Positions 43,703 to 55,404 of a DNA stretch of 64,000 nucleotides are shown piece after piece (positions within the stretch are counted from its first letter, which is position 1; the number at the start of each line of letters is the position of its first letter). Below the pieces are notes generated by a model. That model searched no databases and had not been told where the DNA came from. It worked only from the letters and a program-made list of their open reading frames with translations. A program made the translations under genes and the position numbers. The stretch is from Ophiobolus disseminans. Its lineage: Eukaryota; Ascomycota; Dothideomycetes; Pleosporales; Phaeosphaeriaceae. Location of the stretch: positions 943,065 to 1,007,064 of the forward strand of contig MU006216.1 of assembly GCA_010093685.1 (NCBI GenBank). The letters run 5' to 3'.

Positions 43703-46625
43703 CTAAGTCCCGTCCAAGCCCGCCATAGGATCGTCTAGCCCGGCGTCCCACCAACCCTCATGCCAGTTTCTGCCCGTGAAGTCGCTCTCCAACGCTCTGA
43801 CAAAACCAAATGGCTGACTCGTGTCATCGAAGTTGAGCGGGAAATCTAGGAATGATGCAAATGCCGATGCGTCGAATTCGGGCATCGTGTTGGTTATCTC
43901 TCCTGCGGCAGGATCTGAACTGCGTGCTGCTGCTTTGCGTCGCTCGTCTTGTATGGTTCTAGACACCTTGTTTAGAGCGTTGATGGTCCGTTCGAACGGT
44001 CGGAAATCGGCTCGTTGTACCGACGCTTCTGCCATGGTTGCGCCGATGCTTTCCAGGAGCTGGACGTCTTGTTCGCATTCTTCCGGATTTGTACATGCTA
44101 GAATGTACTCGTACAGCGAGAAGACCGCGCAGAATGGGTAGAAGGATATGAAGCTGGTTAACCTTGTCAGCGTACAACTAGGTGGAAACAGCGAAGCACA
44201 GATATTGAACATACTGTAGGCAGACATAGTGAGCTGTTTCTAACGATGTTCCATGTGGAGCAGGCTCAACAGTGAAGTCTAGCGTGATTTGCGCAACCTT
44301 CCGGGCTGCACGTAAAGCGATCGCATCGATCGGACTCGAAGTACTTGCGGGTCGTACTAAGCGTTGAAACCCTATTATGATTGCATACATGTTCATGACG
44401 CTAATTGATAACGCAGTCAGCTGTAAGTCCAAAGACATCAGGTCTCCGGTGTTCGATGTCGCGGTGGGATCGTTCATGGCATCCAAAGTGCTCCCAGTTT
44501 AAGATAATACTTAGATGGCTGACTTACTGCTTACATGTTAGCATTGTGGTAAAATGATATCTTGAGACTTTCTCAAGGTTATTCCTACCTGGTCTGCAAT
44601 GAGATAACGGAGCAATTCTCCCTGACTCATATCTTTCATGATTGAGTCCAATTTCCATTCGACCATCAAGTTTTCGAGTCCTACGCAGAAGTCATCAACC
44701 TTCTCCTGTATGACACCATTGCGGTCAGTGGGAGGGCAGTTGTCGATATCATTGAGCATCTCTGCAGTCATGAGCGTATACCTGATCCAGACTACGAACA
44801 TTGTGACCTGATGAACGCTCGGGTGCATGTTGCCACTCCGCATTACGGCTGCAAACATGGGTGATGAAGTTAGCGTATGTCTCGCATGTATTGCATACAA
44901 AGACTACTTGCCTGGAGGTCGAACCTTGTTTGGTACCCAGCGAACCTGTGAGAAGTTAGACTAATGTTGTGCCGAAACAAAACTGTGGAGAGTGCGTAGA
45001 GCAACGCGATCGACACAAGCGATAGATCAATAACGCTAATAATTTTCGAAGCTGACAGCTGCTGACGATGAACGTACCACTGTGGGTTTGCCGTAAAACA
45101 ATCGAAATAATGTGTCAGTGGACAACACGTGCCAGTACAAATAACGTAGACTGTCTCTATCATCCTCCTCCTCAAATGTCCTTGCGGGTACTACATCGAG
45201 TTGGTCGATTTTCTTCGTCTTGATGTAATGACACGACTTGCAATGGAACCTCCACGAAAGCTGATAGTCATGATTGTTGATGGCTGTCCAGGCTGTTAAT
45301 GCAGCCGTATCTTCACAGTTGTCAGTACTGATCTTTTTTTCAGTTCGCAGACAAGTGTTGCTTACAGCCATCCATGTTAGTGTCGGATGGAGAGTCGAGC
45401 CATGCGGGGACAGCTTCCAATAGCTTAAGATACATGCCCTGGGCGACAGGATCCGTAGGACCACGGATTTGCTGGAGGCCGAAATACAGGGCATTGTAGT
45501 ACAATACCCATATACCTGGCTCGACGTTGACATAGGGCGACTTGATGATGTTAGGTAGCATATACAGTATGCTCATATCCCCGGAGGGTACGGTGAGTAG
45601 CTCAGGAACGATCATGTTGCTCACGAGGTGAATGAATGCATCGATACTTGCGGTAATCTCACCTGGAGAGAGGGTCAAGTCGACTTTGCCAACGTTGGTT
45701 CGTATCCGCAACTTGCCTAAATCATCCAGGGCGTCGTTGAGCGACGACATCGCATCATCTATCCGTGGTGTTGGCGTACTGACAGGAGTACCTTGGCTTT
45801 GAAAGTTGCGCCTGACGTCCGAGGCCATGCGGTATATCCAGGCTACTGAGTGTCAATACTTTCCGATGCTCAGAAAGCAATATTGCGACAAGTTTGTGGA
45901 GGCTTTCAGTTTGACTTGAGCAAACTGTGCTGAGGCTGGTACTCACATTCTTGACCATCACCCTGCGTCAAAGAGACCTTGGGAGAGGGTACCGTATCTT
46001 CACTAGTAGTATTCTCAGACAATCGTCCAGATTCGGATACAGTTATAGTCCTTGAGCGACCAATGTCAGTAGAGCTTGTATCCAAATCATGCATCAAAGG
46101 CTTACGGCGATCGCTCGGTACCGCTCCGAGTTATTTGCTGCTCTAAAAGCTCAAGTCGCTCATTCAAATGATGTACTGCCACACGCTGTTGAGCTATCCT
46201 TGGTCGTTGGCGCCTCTCAACATATTGACATTCTGTCTTCGCGGTAATACATTGATGGCAGACGGGTTCTTCTTTGTCGCATTTGATCTGAGGGTGTCAG
46301 GAGTTGGTCGTCAATTATAGGCGCTGTATGAACGCGTGATAAAACAATTGTTGAAATGTAAGACTAAACGATGTACTGTAATAGGCTACCGTTGAGAGAA
46401 AGCGGTATTGCAGCGCTGAAGGGTCAGAAATGTACATACCTTCTTTCGCTTACAACGAAGACACTAGTGACAGTCAGTACTACATTAACATACGCAAAGT
46501 ACGGGAATCCTACAGCAAGCTTCATCGTGACACTTTACAGTGGCTAACACAGAGTTATCAGTGGTGACTTCGGATGGATTTGGTGGCCGAAAGTGCGGTT
46601 GATTGCTCTGATTTTGAAAGCGCAT
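43703..46625 (-). CDS. Zn2Cys6 transcription factor with fungal-specific middle domain
   Basis: Gal4-type regulator. Exons on the minus strand: 46625-46539, 46463-46440, 46287-46106, 46050-45947, 45842-45366, 45310-45078, 44945-44912, 44848 to about 44556, about 44486-44215, and 44154-43703. Exons 2 and 3 join to give CLRCKRKKIKCDKEEPVCHQ followed by CITAKTEC, a perfect C-x2-C-x6-C-x6-C-x2-C-x6-C zinc cluster. A linker and a short coiled coil follow (HHLNERLELLEQQ). The middle region has TAWTAINNHDYQLSWRFHCK and RDSLRYLYWHVLSTDTLFRL followed by FYGKPTVV, typical of the fungal_trans region. The start at 46625 (MRFQNQSNQPHF) is my best choice. The intron at 44849-44911 has a GC donor. The join between exons 8 and 9 (about 44490-44560) could not be closed in frame and may hide a lesion or an unseen exon. 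It lies divergent to the ABC transporter. Confidence 0.82.
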
Positions 46626-47330
46626 CACGGCGCACAGCCATCGCGCAAAGGTTCCCGAGCAGGCACGAAAGCCCAGCGGAGCCAAGACAGGATGGCGGTA
46701 TTTCTTCGTATAATTTAGGCCAATGTGTCAGACGTTGAGATGCCCTGGTGGATTGCATCCTCCGCGGCTTCCGTGAGTCCGAATGTCCGGCGCACCCACC
46801 TTAAGCTGCGCTTGGCCCGCATGGGCATCTTCGCCCACCGCTCGAGCAGACGCCACAATCTTGTATTATTGTTCGCACATCCGGACTTTCGAACTTGCCT
46901 CTGGTGCTTCCAAGGGGTCAGATTTTTCAATCATTATACCAAAGAAACTAGGTGTGGTTTCATGATGCGAGGTTACGTGCGTTTGCATCTGGCGTTGCGT
47001 ACGAAGCACACGAAGAATGTCGGTCAAAGCATGAGTCTCCAGGCTCCCATGATTCGAAGACCACATGTTTGGCTTGGCATGTTAACTGGACATTCGGCAT
47101 TACACGCTATTGCGATCTGATATCATTTGGGATGAGGCTTCTTCAAAAGGACTGCTGTCGCAATATCCCTCCACACTATATCACACCTGCATCGTCCAGA
47201 CTCTTTGAGAGTATCATTTCCATCTCACCTTCAACCTACTCTTATCTCTCAAGTATAATTCCATTATCCTGCTCGAAGTCTAATAGCGCCGACTTACTGG
47301 GACTCTGGACATCGCGACCTACATATTAAC
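46626..47330. promoter_or_regulatory. Divergent promoter between Zn2Cys6 factor and ABC transporter
   Basis: 705 bp between the two start codons. Toward the ABC gene there is a TATA-like ACTATATCAC at about 47174-47183 and a C/T-rich leader. Short CGG/CCG triplets, the half-sites used by Gal4-type factors, occur but I could not single out a convincing inverted pair. The shared region makes self- and cross-regulation by the neighbouring factor plausible; that is inference. Confidence 0.45.
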
Positions 47331-50300
47331 ATGTCTGCCGCGGTAGGCGCAGCAGTGGAAGAAACCTGCCGCCGAGATGGTGGCATCGGTAAACCTGAGT
47401 CGAGTCCGAGCTTGAGCTCAAGCTCAGACGATGGGAAGATGGAGGAGATGAAATCAGAACATCAGCACACCCAAGAAGTTCATGACCTTGTCCGAAAGTT
47501 TACATCGCAATCGGAACAGCAGCACCTTGGGTCTCCTTTCGATGCTGCCGAGGGCACTCCCCTTGATCCACAAAGCGACCGGTTTCGAGCAAAAGACTGG
47601 GCCCGGGCTTTTTATGATCTGCGATACAGCAGTGAAGAAGCGCTTCCAAGAGTAGCTGGCGTGGCTTTCAAGAATCTCAACGTCTCCGGAAAAGGATCTC
47701 CGACCGATTTTCAATCAACTGTTGGCAACAAGATTTTGAAGCTGCCATCCTTGTTCGGCAAAGGCTCCCAGAAAATTGAGATCTTGCGGGATCTTGACGG
47801 GTTGTTACTTCCCGGCGAACAGCTCTGTGTTCTGGGCCCTCCAGGGTACTACTCTTCACTTCTGCCAATTGCCGGCATTACTAACACTCTTCAGATCCGG
47901 TTGCTCTACACTTTTGAAGACTATCGCCGGCGAAACATTCGGTTTTCAGGTGAGCCCAGACTCATATCTGAACTATCAAGGCATTCCAGCCCAGGACATG
48001 AGCACCAAATTTCGTGGTGAAGCCATCTACACCGCTGAGGTGGATGCCCACTTTCCTCAGCTTAGCGTTGGAGATACCTTGTATTTCGCTGCCCTCGCAC
48101 GCGCCCCACATCGGATCCCAGGTGGTGTCAGTCGGACACGCTATGCAGAGCACCTTCGGGACGTCATCATGGCCATGTTCGGCGTGAGCCACACCTTGAA
48201 CTCGAAGGTAGGCAACGACTTTGTGCGAGGCGTAAGTGGGGGCGAGCGCAAGAGAGTGACAATCGCCGAAGCTGCTCTGAGCTTTGCCCCATTGCAATGC
48301 TGGGATAACTCCACTCGCGGCCTTGATTCCGCAAACGCAGTCGAATTTTGTAAAACCCTACGTACGCAGTGTGATGTGTTCGGCGCATCTACCTGCGTCG
48401 CCATCTATCAAGCACCGCAGGCTGCTTACGAGGTTAGTAGTGTGCTATATGATGCATTTGGGATTGACTGACGCGGAAACAGGTGATGGACAAAGTCACG
48501 GTTTTGTATGAAGGCCGACAAATCTTCTTTGGTGCAGCCGACGCCGCTCGCAGCTATTTCGAGCGCCTTGGATTCGAATGTCCCATGTCGCAGACTACTC
48601 CCGATTTCTTGACGTCAATGACTTCTCCATCCGAACGTCGGATTAGACCTGGCTATGAGAACACGACACCAAGGACCTCCGACGACTTTGCTCGATGCTG
48701 GAAGGAAAGCCCGGAAAGGCAACAATTGCTCCGAGACATTGAGCAGTACGACAAAGCTCACCCGCTGAATGGAACCGATCTCGAAAAGTTTGCTCTCTCA
48801 AGAAACATCGAAAAGTCGAGCAAACAACGTCAAAAGTCGCCGTACACTCTCTCGTACTGGGAACAAATCAAGCTTTGCATGTGGCGCGAGGTTCGGAGGC
48901 TCAAGAATGACCCTTCTGTCCCCATTGTCATGTTGACACTCAACTTCTTTGAAGCTCTTATCATTGCCAGTATCTTCTACAACCTACGAGAGACTACATC
49001 ATCTTTCTTCATGCGCGGAGGCGTTATCTTCATGATGGTAAGGATAGTGTTCTAGGGCCACCAGTAACATTGCTAACAGCTGATGCAGGTCCTCCTCAAC
49101 GCTTTCGGTAGTATTTTAGAAATCATGTCTCTCTATGCGAAGCGAACAATTGTTGAGAAAGTATGTGTTTCTATCGCTTTATTGGCTGCATCGCTTACAC
49201 CTACATTAGCACAACCGCTATGCATTGTACCACCCAAGTGCTGAAGCGCTCTCATCGATGATTGTCGACCTGCCCTACAAGATCACGAACTCGATTATCG
49301 TCAACTCTACGGTTTACTTCATGGCTCATCTACGCCGTGAGCCTGGGCCATTCTTTTTCTTCCTACTCGTGGCGTTTACAATGATGCTATCGATGAGCAT
49401 GTTCTTCCGACTGTTCGCTTCGATGACAAAGACCATTGCCCAGGCCCTAGCTCCGAGTTCAATTGTTCTCTTGTTGCTTTGTATGTACACCGGATTTGGT
49501 ATTCCTGTGCAGTATATGCCAGGGTGAGTATCTGACTCATTTATGCCGAGTGTGTGCTAACTGCTGCAGGTGGTCAAGTTGGATTCGGTGGCTCAATCCA
49601 GTATCTTACGGATTTGAAGCGATCATGGTCAGCGAGTTCAACGGCCGTCAATTCGAATGCTCACAATTCGTTCCAAGCGGGCCATCTTACGAGAACATCG
49701 CTGCTGAGCAGCAAGCTTGTGCTGTGCAAGGCTCACGGCCCGGCGAGGCTTTTGTTAGCGGTACCGAATATGTTGAGACTGCCTTCCGCTACAGCTTCGG
49801 TAATCGCTGGCGCAATTACGGCATCATCGTCGTGCTCACTTTCGCCCTACTTGCTGCCCACCTTATAATGGCAGAAATCGTTGCCTCGGAGCGCTCCAAG
49901 GGTGAGGTACTAGTCTTTCGTCGTTCAAAGATGAAGTCGAAGGCCAAGCGAGCCACCGCAGACGAGGAGGCTGGAAGTGCGACTGCTCACGATGGTGAAA
50001 AGTTCAGCAACATCGACGGCTCTGAGCAAAACGTTCAAAAGCAAGTTTCCATTTTCCACTGGGAGAACGTCAATTACGAGATTCAGATCAAGAACGAGAC
50101 ACGGACAATCCTTGACTCTGTCGACGGCTGGATCAAGCCAGGAACACTTACAGCGCTCATGGTAAGCTCTAGCTGACAGGGAACGAGGAGGCTCGGCTGA
50201 CACGTTGTAGGGAGTTTCAGGTGCTGGTAAAACCACGTTACTGGATGTCCTTGCCAGTCGCACCACCATGGGTGTGATCAGTGGGAACATGCTAGTCGAT

Positions 50301-52183
50301 GGCAGAGAGCGTGATGGGTCTTTCCAAAGGAAGACCGGATATGTCATGCAACAAGACATTCATTTGGATACTTCCACAGTACGAGAGGCCTTGGAGTTCT
50401 CGGCTCTCCTGCGACAGCCACCAGAATACACGCCCGAGGAGCGGTTGGCGTATGTGGATCACGTAATCTCGTTGCTGGACATGGAACCATACGCGGATGC
50501 AGTTGTCGGAGTGCCCGGATCGGGTTTAAACGTTGAGCGCAAGTACCTCTTATACTTTACTACCGTACCTTGTGCTAACTTCTTCGTAGAGCGTAAGCGT
50601 CTGACCATTGGTGTTGAACTTGCTGCACGACCCAAGCTTCTGCTGTTCCTCGATGAACCCACATCTGGCCTCGACAGCCAAACATCATGGTCTATCTGCG
50701 ACCTGATGGAGAAGCTCACCCGCAATGGTCAGGCTATCTTGTGTACGGTTCATCAGCCGTCATCCCTGCTGTTTCAACGCTTTGATCGGATCCTCCTGCT
50801 TGCCAAAGGTGGCCGTACCGTCTACTTTGGAGACATTGGCCGCGACTCTCACGTGCTGCTCGACTACTTCACTCGTAATGGCGCACCTAAATGTCCTCCT
50901 GGCACCAACCCAGCAGAATACATGCTCGAAGCGATAGGTGCAGCTCCTGGCGCTCAGTCTTCGATTGACTGGCCAGCCGTATGGAAGGAGAGCAAGGAAT
51001 ACACTGGCGTACAGGAAGAACTTGCCAAACTACGAGGACTCGCCCATGAATCGTCTGCCGTAATGGACTCTGCAGGAGCGAACCATTCAGCTTTTGCTGC
51101 ACCCTTCATGACTCAACTTCGAGCCGTCGCTCTTCGCTGCGCACAGCAATACTGGAGGACTCCGTCTTACATTTTCTCAAAAGCCATTCTTACCGTTGGA
51201 TGCTCCCTGTTGATCGGCCTGTCCTTCATCAACGGCAGCAACACAATGCAAGGACTCCAAAATCAGATGTTCGGCGTCTTCATCTTCCTCTTCGTCATCA
51301 TCCAGCTACTCTACCAGATCATGCCGCTATTCATAAGCCAGAGGACGCTCTACGAAGCCCGCGAACGACAATCCATGACGTACGACTGGAAAGCATTCGT
51401 CCTGTCCAATATTGTCATTGAAATGTTCTGGAACGCTGTAAGTCAACTCAACATACTTCGAGATTATCCAGCTAACACTATACGCAGATAATGGCTGTAT
51501 TCTCCTTCATCGTATGGTATTATCCCGTCGGCCTATACCGCAACGCAGAATGGACTGATGCAGTCCACATCCGGAGCTTCCACACCGTCCTGATCATCAT
51601 TGCCGCCTTTCTCTTCGCAAGCTCCCTCGCCCACCTTCTCATTGCCGGTGCGCCGAACGAAGAAATCGCAGGCGGCATCGCGACACTGCTGTCCATTATG
51701 CTATACGCCTTTTGCGGTATCCTAGTAGGCCCGAAACAATTGCCGCGTTTCTGGATATTCATGTATCGCGTAAGTCTAACTCGGGTGATGAAGTAGGCTT
51801 CACACTAACACCACTAGGTAAACCCAATGACATATCTCGTCTCAAGCTTCATGTCCACAACACTTGGTCAAGCCCCGGCTTACTGCGACAACAGCGAGTT
51901 CCAAACTTTCTTCGCGCCGCAGAATCAGTCTTGTCTTGAGTACATGCGCGACTACATGTCCACGGCAGGCGGCTATCTGCGCAACCCACAGGCAACGGGC
52001 GAGTGTCAGTACTGCCAGATGGACAGCACCAATCAGTTTCTTGTGCGCATCAGCGCGGATTGGAGTACGCGCTGGCGAGACTTTGGGCTGCTCTGGGTGT
52101 ATATCGCGTTCAATGTTGTGGGGGCTGTGTTTCTTTACTGGCTTTGTCGCGTACCGAAGGGTAAGAAGGTGAAGAAGGAGTAA
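47331..52183 (+). CDS. PDR-type ABC transporter (ABCG full-size drug efflux pump)
   Basis: Plasma-membrane ATPase exporting drugs, plant toxins or metabolites. Ten exons (47331-47845, 47895-48432, 48483-49037, 49089-49160, 49210-49523, 49570-50161, 50211-50538, 50590-51437, 51488-51769, 51818-52183) total 4,410 nt, giving 1,469 aa, normal for the family. The order is reversed (NBD-TMD)2, as in all PDR pumps. NBD1 has degenerate Walker A GPPGSGCST (about 170), signature VSGGERKR (about 284) and Walker B LQCWDNSTRGLDS (about 305). NBD2 has GVSGAGKTT (863), signature LNVEQRKRLTIG (968) and LLLFLDEPTSGLDS (990). Two TMDs follow, including MYTGFGIPVQYMPGW and NPMTYLVSSF. Exon 7 ends at a GC donor, and unspliced read-through would add 17 residues inside the NBD2 signature. 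The substrate is unknown. Confidence 0.95.
50539..50589 (+). other. GC-AG intron of 51 nt in the second ABC signature
   Basis: The donor is GCAAGT and the acceptor TTCGTAG. Removing it makes the canonical LNVEQRKRLTIG signature of NBD2; leaving it inserts 17 codons without a stop. All other introns of this gene are GT-AG. The donor and frame are read directly, and the family motif decides the model. Confidence 0.85.
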
Positions 52184-52552
52184 GAGGTGTATTTGTTGTG
52201 CGATGTTGCTAGATTGTCGACTTTCCTTTGTATTATCTTTTCCTTGGAGTTCGTCTCTGGACTTTTCTTTGCATTTACATGGTGGCCATAGACATAGACT
52301 TTCAGTATTCTTTTTCCCTCTCAGCGCGCATCACCAGCGGGTTGTTTAAGAGGATCTCATGTAATAGCGCCGTCTCGAACCACTTCGGCAGGGTCCAACG
52401 TGATGTCACTTGGCACTATCATTCTACACTGCTCACGTCACAATTGACGCGCCTTTTAATTTAAACTATTCCGCGTAGATGGATAGAATATATATGGATG
52501 TTTTCAAGGTCTTTCTTGGTTGAAAATCTGGAGTACGTAACTCGCTTCATCA

Positions 52553-53500
52553 CAATGCCACCACATGCGCAAAGACATGTCGCCGCACTAGAACCCCAAC
52601 GCTCACCGAAATGGACCATTGCTCTCAAGAATTTCTCGCCGCTATGGTAGCATCCTCGACATAATAATGCACTGCCTGCCCTACCGATTCCGTGGCCTAA
52701 ACGTCCTGTCAACAAGAACATTCACCCTCAATATCGCCCTCTTCACTACCTTCACGCTCCTCAACCTACTCCGCTTAATAAAACACCGCGCGCACGTATT
52801 ATCCCAAACCCTCACTTCCCTGACGAACCATCCCACCTCAACACCCCACCAACCACAACCGTTTCCTCCTCTCGTATATTTCATAAAAGCCACAAAATCT
52901 CTAACAGAAAATCAATTGGATGACTAGAGGAGTTACCCGCGGGAGTGACAGCCCAAAGGTTCGGCGAATTCGTGTCTGAATTGAGGTTTTCTTTTTGCGC
53001 TTTGTTTCTTTTTGGCGAGGACTGCTATTCGAATCGTGGTTGGGACGTTTTGTGTGTTGGTGGGTGGGTTTGCGATGGAGCATTGGACTTGTATTGGCAT
53101 CACTTGTTGTCTGTGTGGAACGAAACGTCGCATCGGATCGCACTTTCTCGCCGACTGTTTTTCTGCTGCTGATTAGTTTGATGACGCTTGGCTCCACGGG
53201 CGGCATGATTATAAGCTATGTGTGCATTGGATACGCGTTCTTCCTTAGTCTGATGTACTACGCATTCATTTTGCACAAGCTCATCACAGTCGATTTACCG
53301 CCGCCAGATATTCTAGAGCTACCGTTAGCATACATGATCTTTCTTCTTGCAATTCATGGAGGACAATGCACTCAACGTCTTCTGTGGACAGAAATGAAGT
53401 GGAAACAAGACGAAAGTACCATGGTAGGCTGTATGATGTTGAATGACTGTGTCGTTCTTGTGGCGGATCTACCTACAATTGCCCTTGGTGTATCCGACGC
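52553..53500 (+). pseudogene. Degraded TDT/SLAC1-family permease (Mae1/Ssu1-like)
   Basis: Fragments resemble fungal malate/sulfite transporters. ATG at 52553 opens KWTIALKNFSPLW, the conserved N-terminal start of the family, and stops at TAG. The next frame continues at GSILDIIMHCLPYRFRGLNV and STRTFTLNIALFTTFTLLNL (second helix), ending at 52927. Another frame further on has GGMIISYVCIGYAFFLSLMY and YAFILHKLITVDLPP, similar to a late helix and the HKLPP loop of this family. These pieces lie in order on one strand but in different frames, with stops between, and the total is shorter than a full permease of about 380 aa. I therefore call it a decayed copy. Family assignment rests on remembered motif patterns. 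Confidence 0.5.
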
Positions 53501-53613
53501 ATCGGATGACAATCAAGCTCCAGCGCCTAAAACGCCATGGCTAAACTTGAACTTCTCCTCTATAACAATCTCAAATAACAATATACACAATTCCGTATTC
53601 TCAATCCATTCCA

Positions 53614-55177
53614 TCACTCATACGCGCTCAGGTCTAAAGGCACACTACTACCCCTCCCGGCTCGATATCTCTTTGGGCCGTTCGAGAAGTCTCGGGGCCT
53701 CGGGAATTGTGCTTCATCCTGGAATCTCCATCTCAAGTCATGAACTGGTATGATCTTGCCCTTGTGACCTCCAGCCCCACCCATGCCAGGACTCGTCGGA
53801 TTCCGAAAGGAGCCACCGTTTGTGAGGGTATAGGAACTTGCATCGAGCATGGACCGTGATGGTGCTGGGCTGGCGGAGGGTCGACTCGGTGCTGCGCTCG
53901 GGGGAGGCGGTGGCGCAGATGTTGCGGGCGGTGGAGCAAAGGAGGGTGGTGATGGTGCAGATGCTGGAGGCGGTGGTGGAGGTGGAGCAGCGGGTGATGT
54001 GCGCCCCATTGATGCGCCGAAGGCATTTCGCGCTGCTTGTTCAGCCAGTGAAGGTGTGACACCGTTCATGGCTTTTGGAGGTGGTGGCGCCGGTGCAGAC
54101 GGTGTGCGTGAAGCAGTTCCATCGTACTTGTATGGATCGTACTCGTCGTCGTCTACGGGCGCTTTCGAAGGCGGTGGCCCAGGTGGTGGAGGAGGTGTGG
54201 ATCGGGCTGGCGCTCGTGGTGCTGACGACGGAGGGGGTGGCGGTGGAGCTGGGGGTATAGCCCCTGGAGGTGGAGGAGGTGGTGCGCTTGGTGTCGAGGA
54301 TGGAGGCGGCGGCGGTGGGGGTGCGCCCCCAGGAACTGGTGGTGCTCGAGCGGGGGATGCTGGTGGCGGAGGTGCGAGTCCAGAAGGCTTGCGCGAGGAA
54401 GGCGGTGGCATTGGCGGCTTCTTGCCAATGGGCGGCGGTGGTTTTGGCTTCATGCTTATAGTCGAGGCCATGGAGGAGGGTCTGGAGTCCATGAGTCCGC
54501 CGCGGATGGGGTTTAAAGGCGGTCGGCCACCAGGGACGGGCGGCGCAGGCGGTGCTCCTGGCGGCTTCGGCGCTGATGCCCGCGGTGGCTTTGGTGCTGA
54601 GCTTCGCGACGTCTCTGGGTCTGAAAGGTACGACGCGTTGCCCTGCTCTGCGCCCGTCTTGACACCGCCCGACTTCCTCAGCTTCGGCATGCCTCCAGCA
54701 AATATGCCCCCCAACTGCGGTGCTGAAGCCATGGCGCTATCCCCTCCAGTGTCGCTGTTACTCCGCGCTCTATTCCTACCAGGCGCGGGCGGGGCAAGGC
54801 CAGGCGCTGCAGGCGGTCTCCCCATTCCAGGTACGGGCGGCGCGCCTCCTATGGCGGGTGCACTGGGTCCGTCGCTGACTTTGCCGACGATGGGCGAGGA
54901 TCGGTCGTTGATTTGTGTGACTTTCTTGAGCCTTGCGCCTTTGCTGATGTCGCCCAACAGTGCTCCCTGTGACATGTCAGTCGTGGCTCTGTGACATGCA
55001 GCCTCCCGCTGCACGGCCTCCGTTTGGCGGGTCGGCGCAGACAGGACATACTCTTCCTGCTCCCGACGGTGGCTTCCCTCCCGGGGCCTTCATTCCAGGC
55101 ATTGGCGGGGGCGGTGGTGGCCCTCCGGCGCCTCGTCCCATGGGCGGCATGGGCGGAGGGGGAGGTGGTGCGGGCAT
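53614..55177 (-). CDS. VRP1: Verprolin / WIP homologue, actin regulator
   Basis: Links WASP (Las17) to actin during endocytosis and polarised growth. Exons 55177-55052 and 54966-53614 encode 492 aa. The N-terminus is MPAPPPPPPMPPMGRGAG, followed by a WH2 actin-binding motif made across the splice: GRGALLGDISKGARLKKVTQ followed by INDRS, with the LKKV core. The centre is extremely proline-rich with profilin/SH3-type runs (PPPPPPGAIPPAPPPPPPSS). The C-terminal WASP-binding segment reads DLRWRFQDEAQFPRPRDFSN, followed by GPKRYRAGRGSSVPLDLSAY, matching the WIP pattern of F-x-x-E-x-x-x-P-x-P. The 381-codon plus-strand ORF over the same bases is a glycine-rich shadow. Divergent to the mitochondrial protein gene, with starts only 227 bp apart. 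Confidence 0.93.
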
Positions 55178-55404
55178 GGTGTCGTGTGCCTCGAGGTGTG
55201 TGGGGGGAGTTGGCTTGATGTGTGGGCAGCGTCTATGGCGTACTGCTGCCTACTGTATATGTGCGTGGAATGAGTGTCGTGTGTGTGAGTCGGGCTCGTC
55301 CTTGGAACATTCGTGAAGTCGGCGCCAAGCCGTCCATCTCAGCCACGCATGGCCTTCGTCACTTCCCGCGCTCCACCGCCAGTGCGAACCACGACAACGC
55401 CGCC

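Noticed and set aside
49554..49868. 104-codon alternative-frame ORF in the ABC gene
   Set aside because: Shadow of the transporter exon, which carries conserved membrane segments.
53849..54994. 381-codon glycine-rich plus-strand ORF
   Set aside because: It is the reverse complement of the proline-rich verprolin gene; verprolin has WH2 and WASP-binding motifs and a proper splice.
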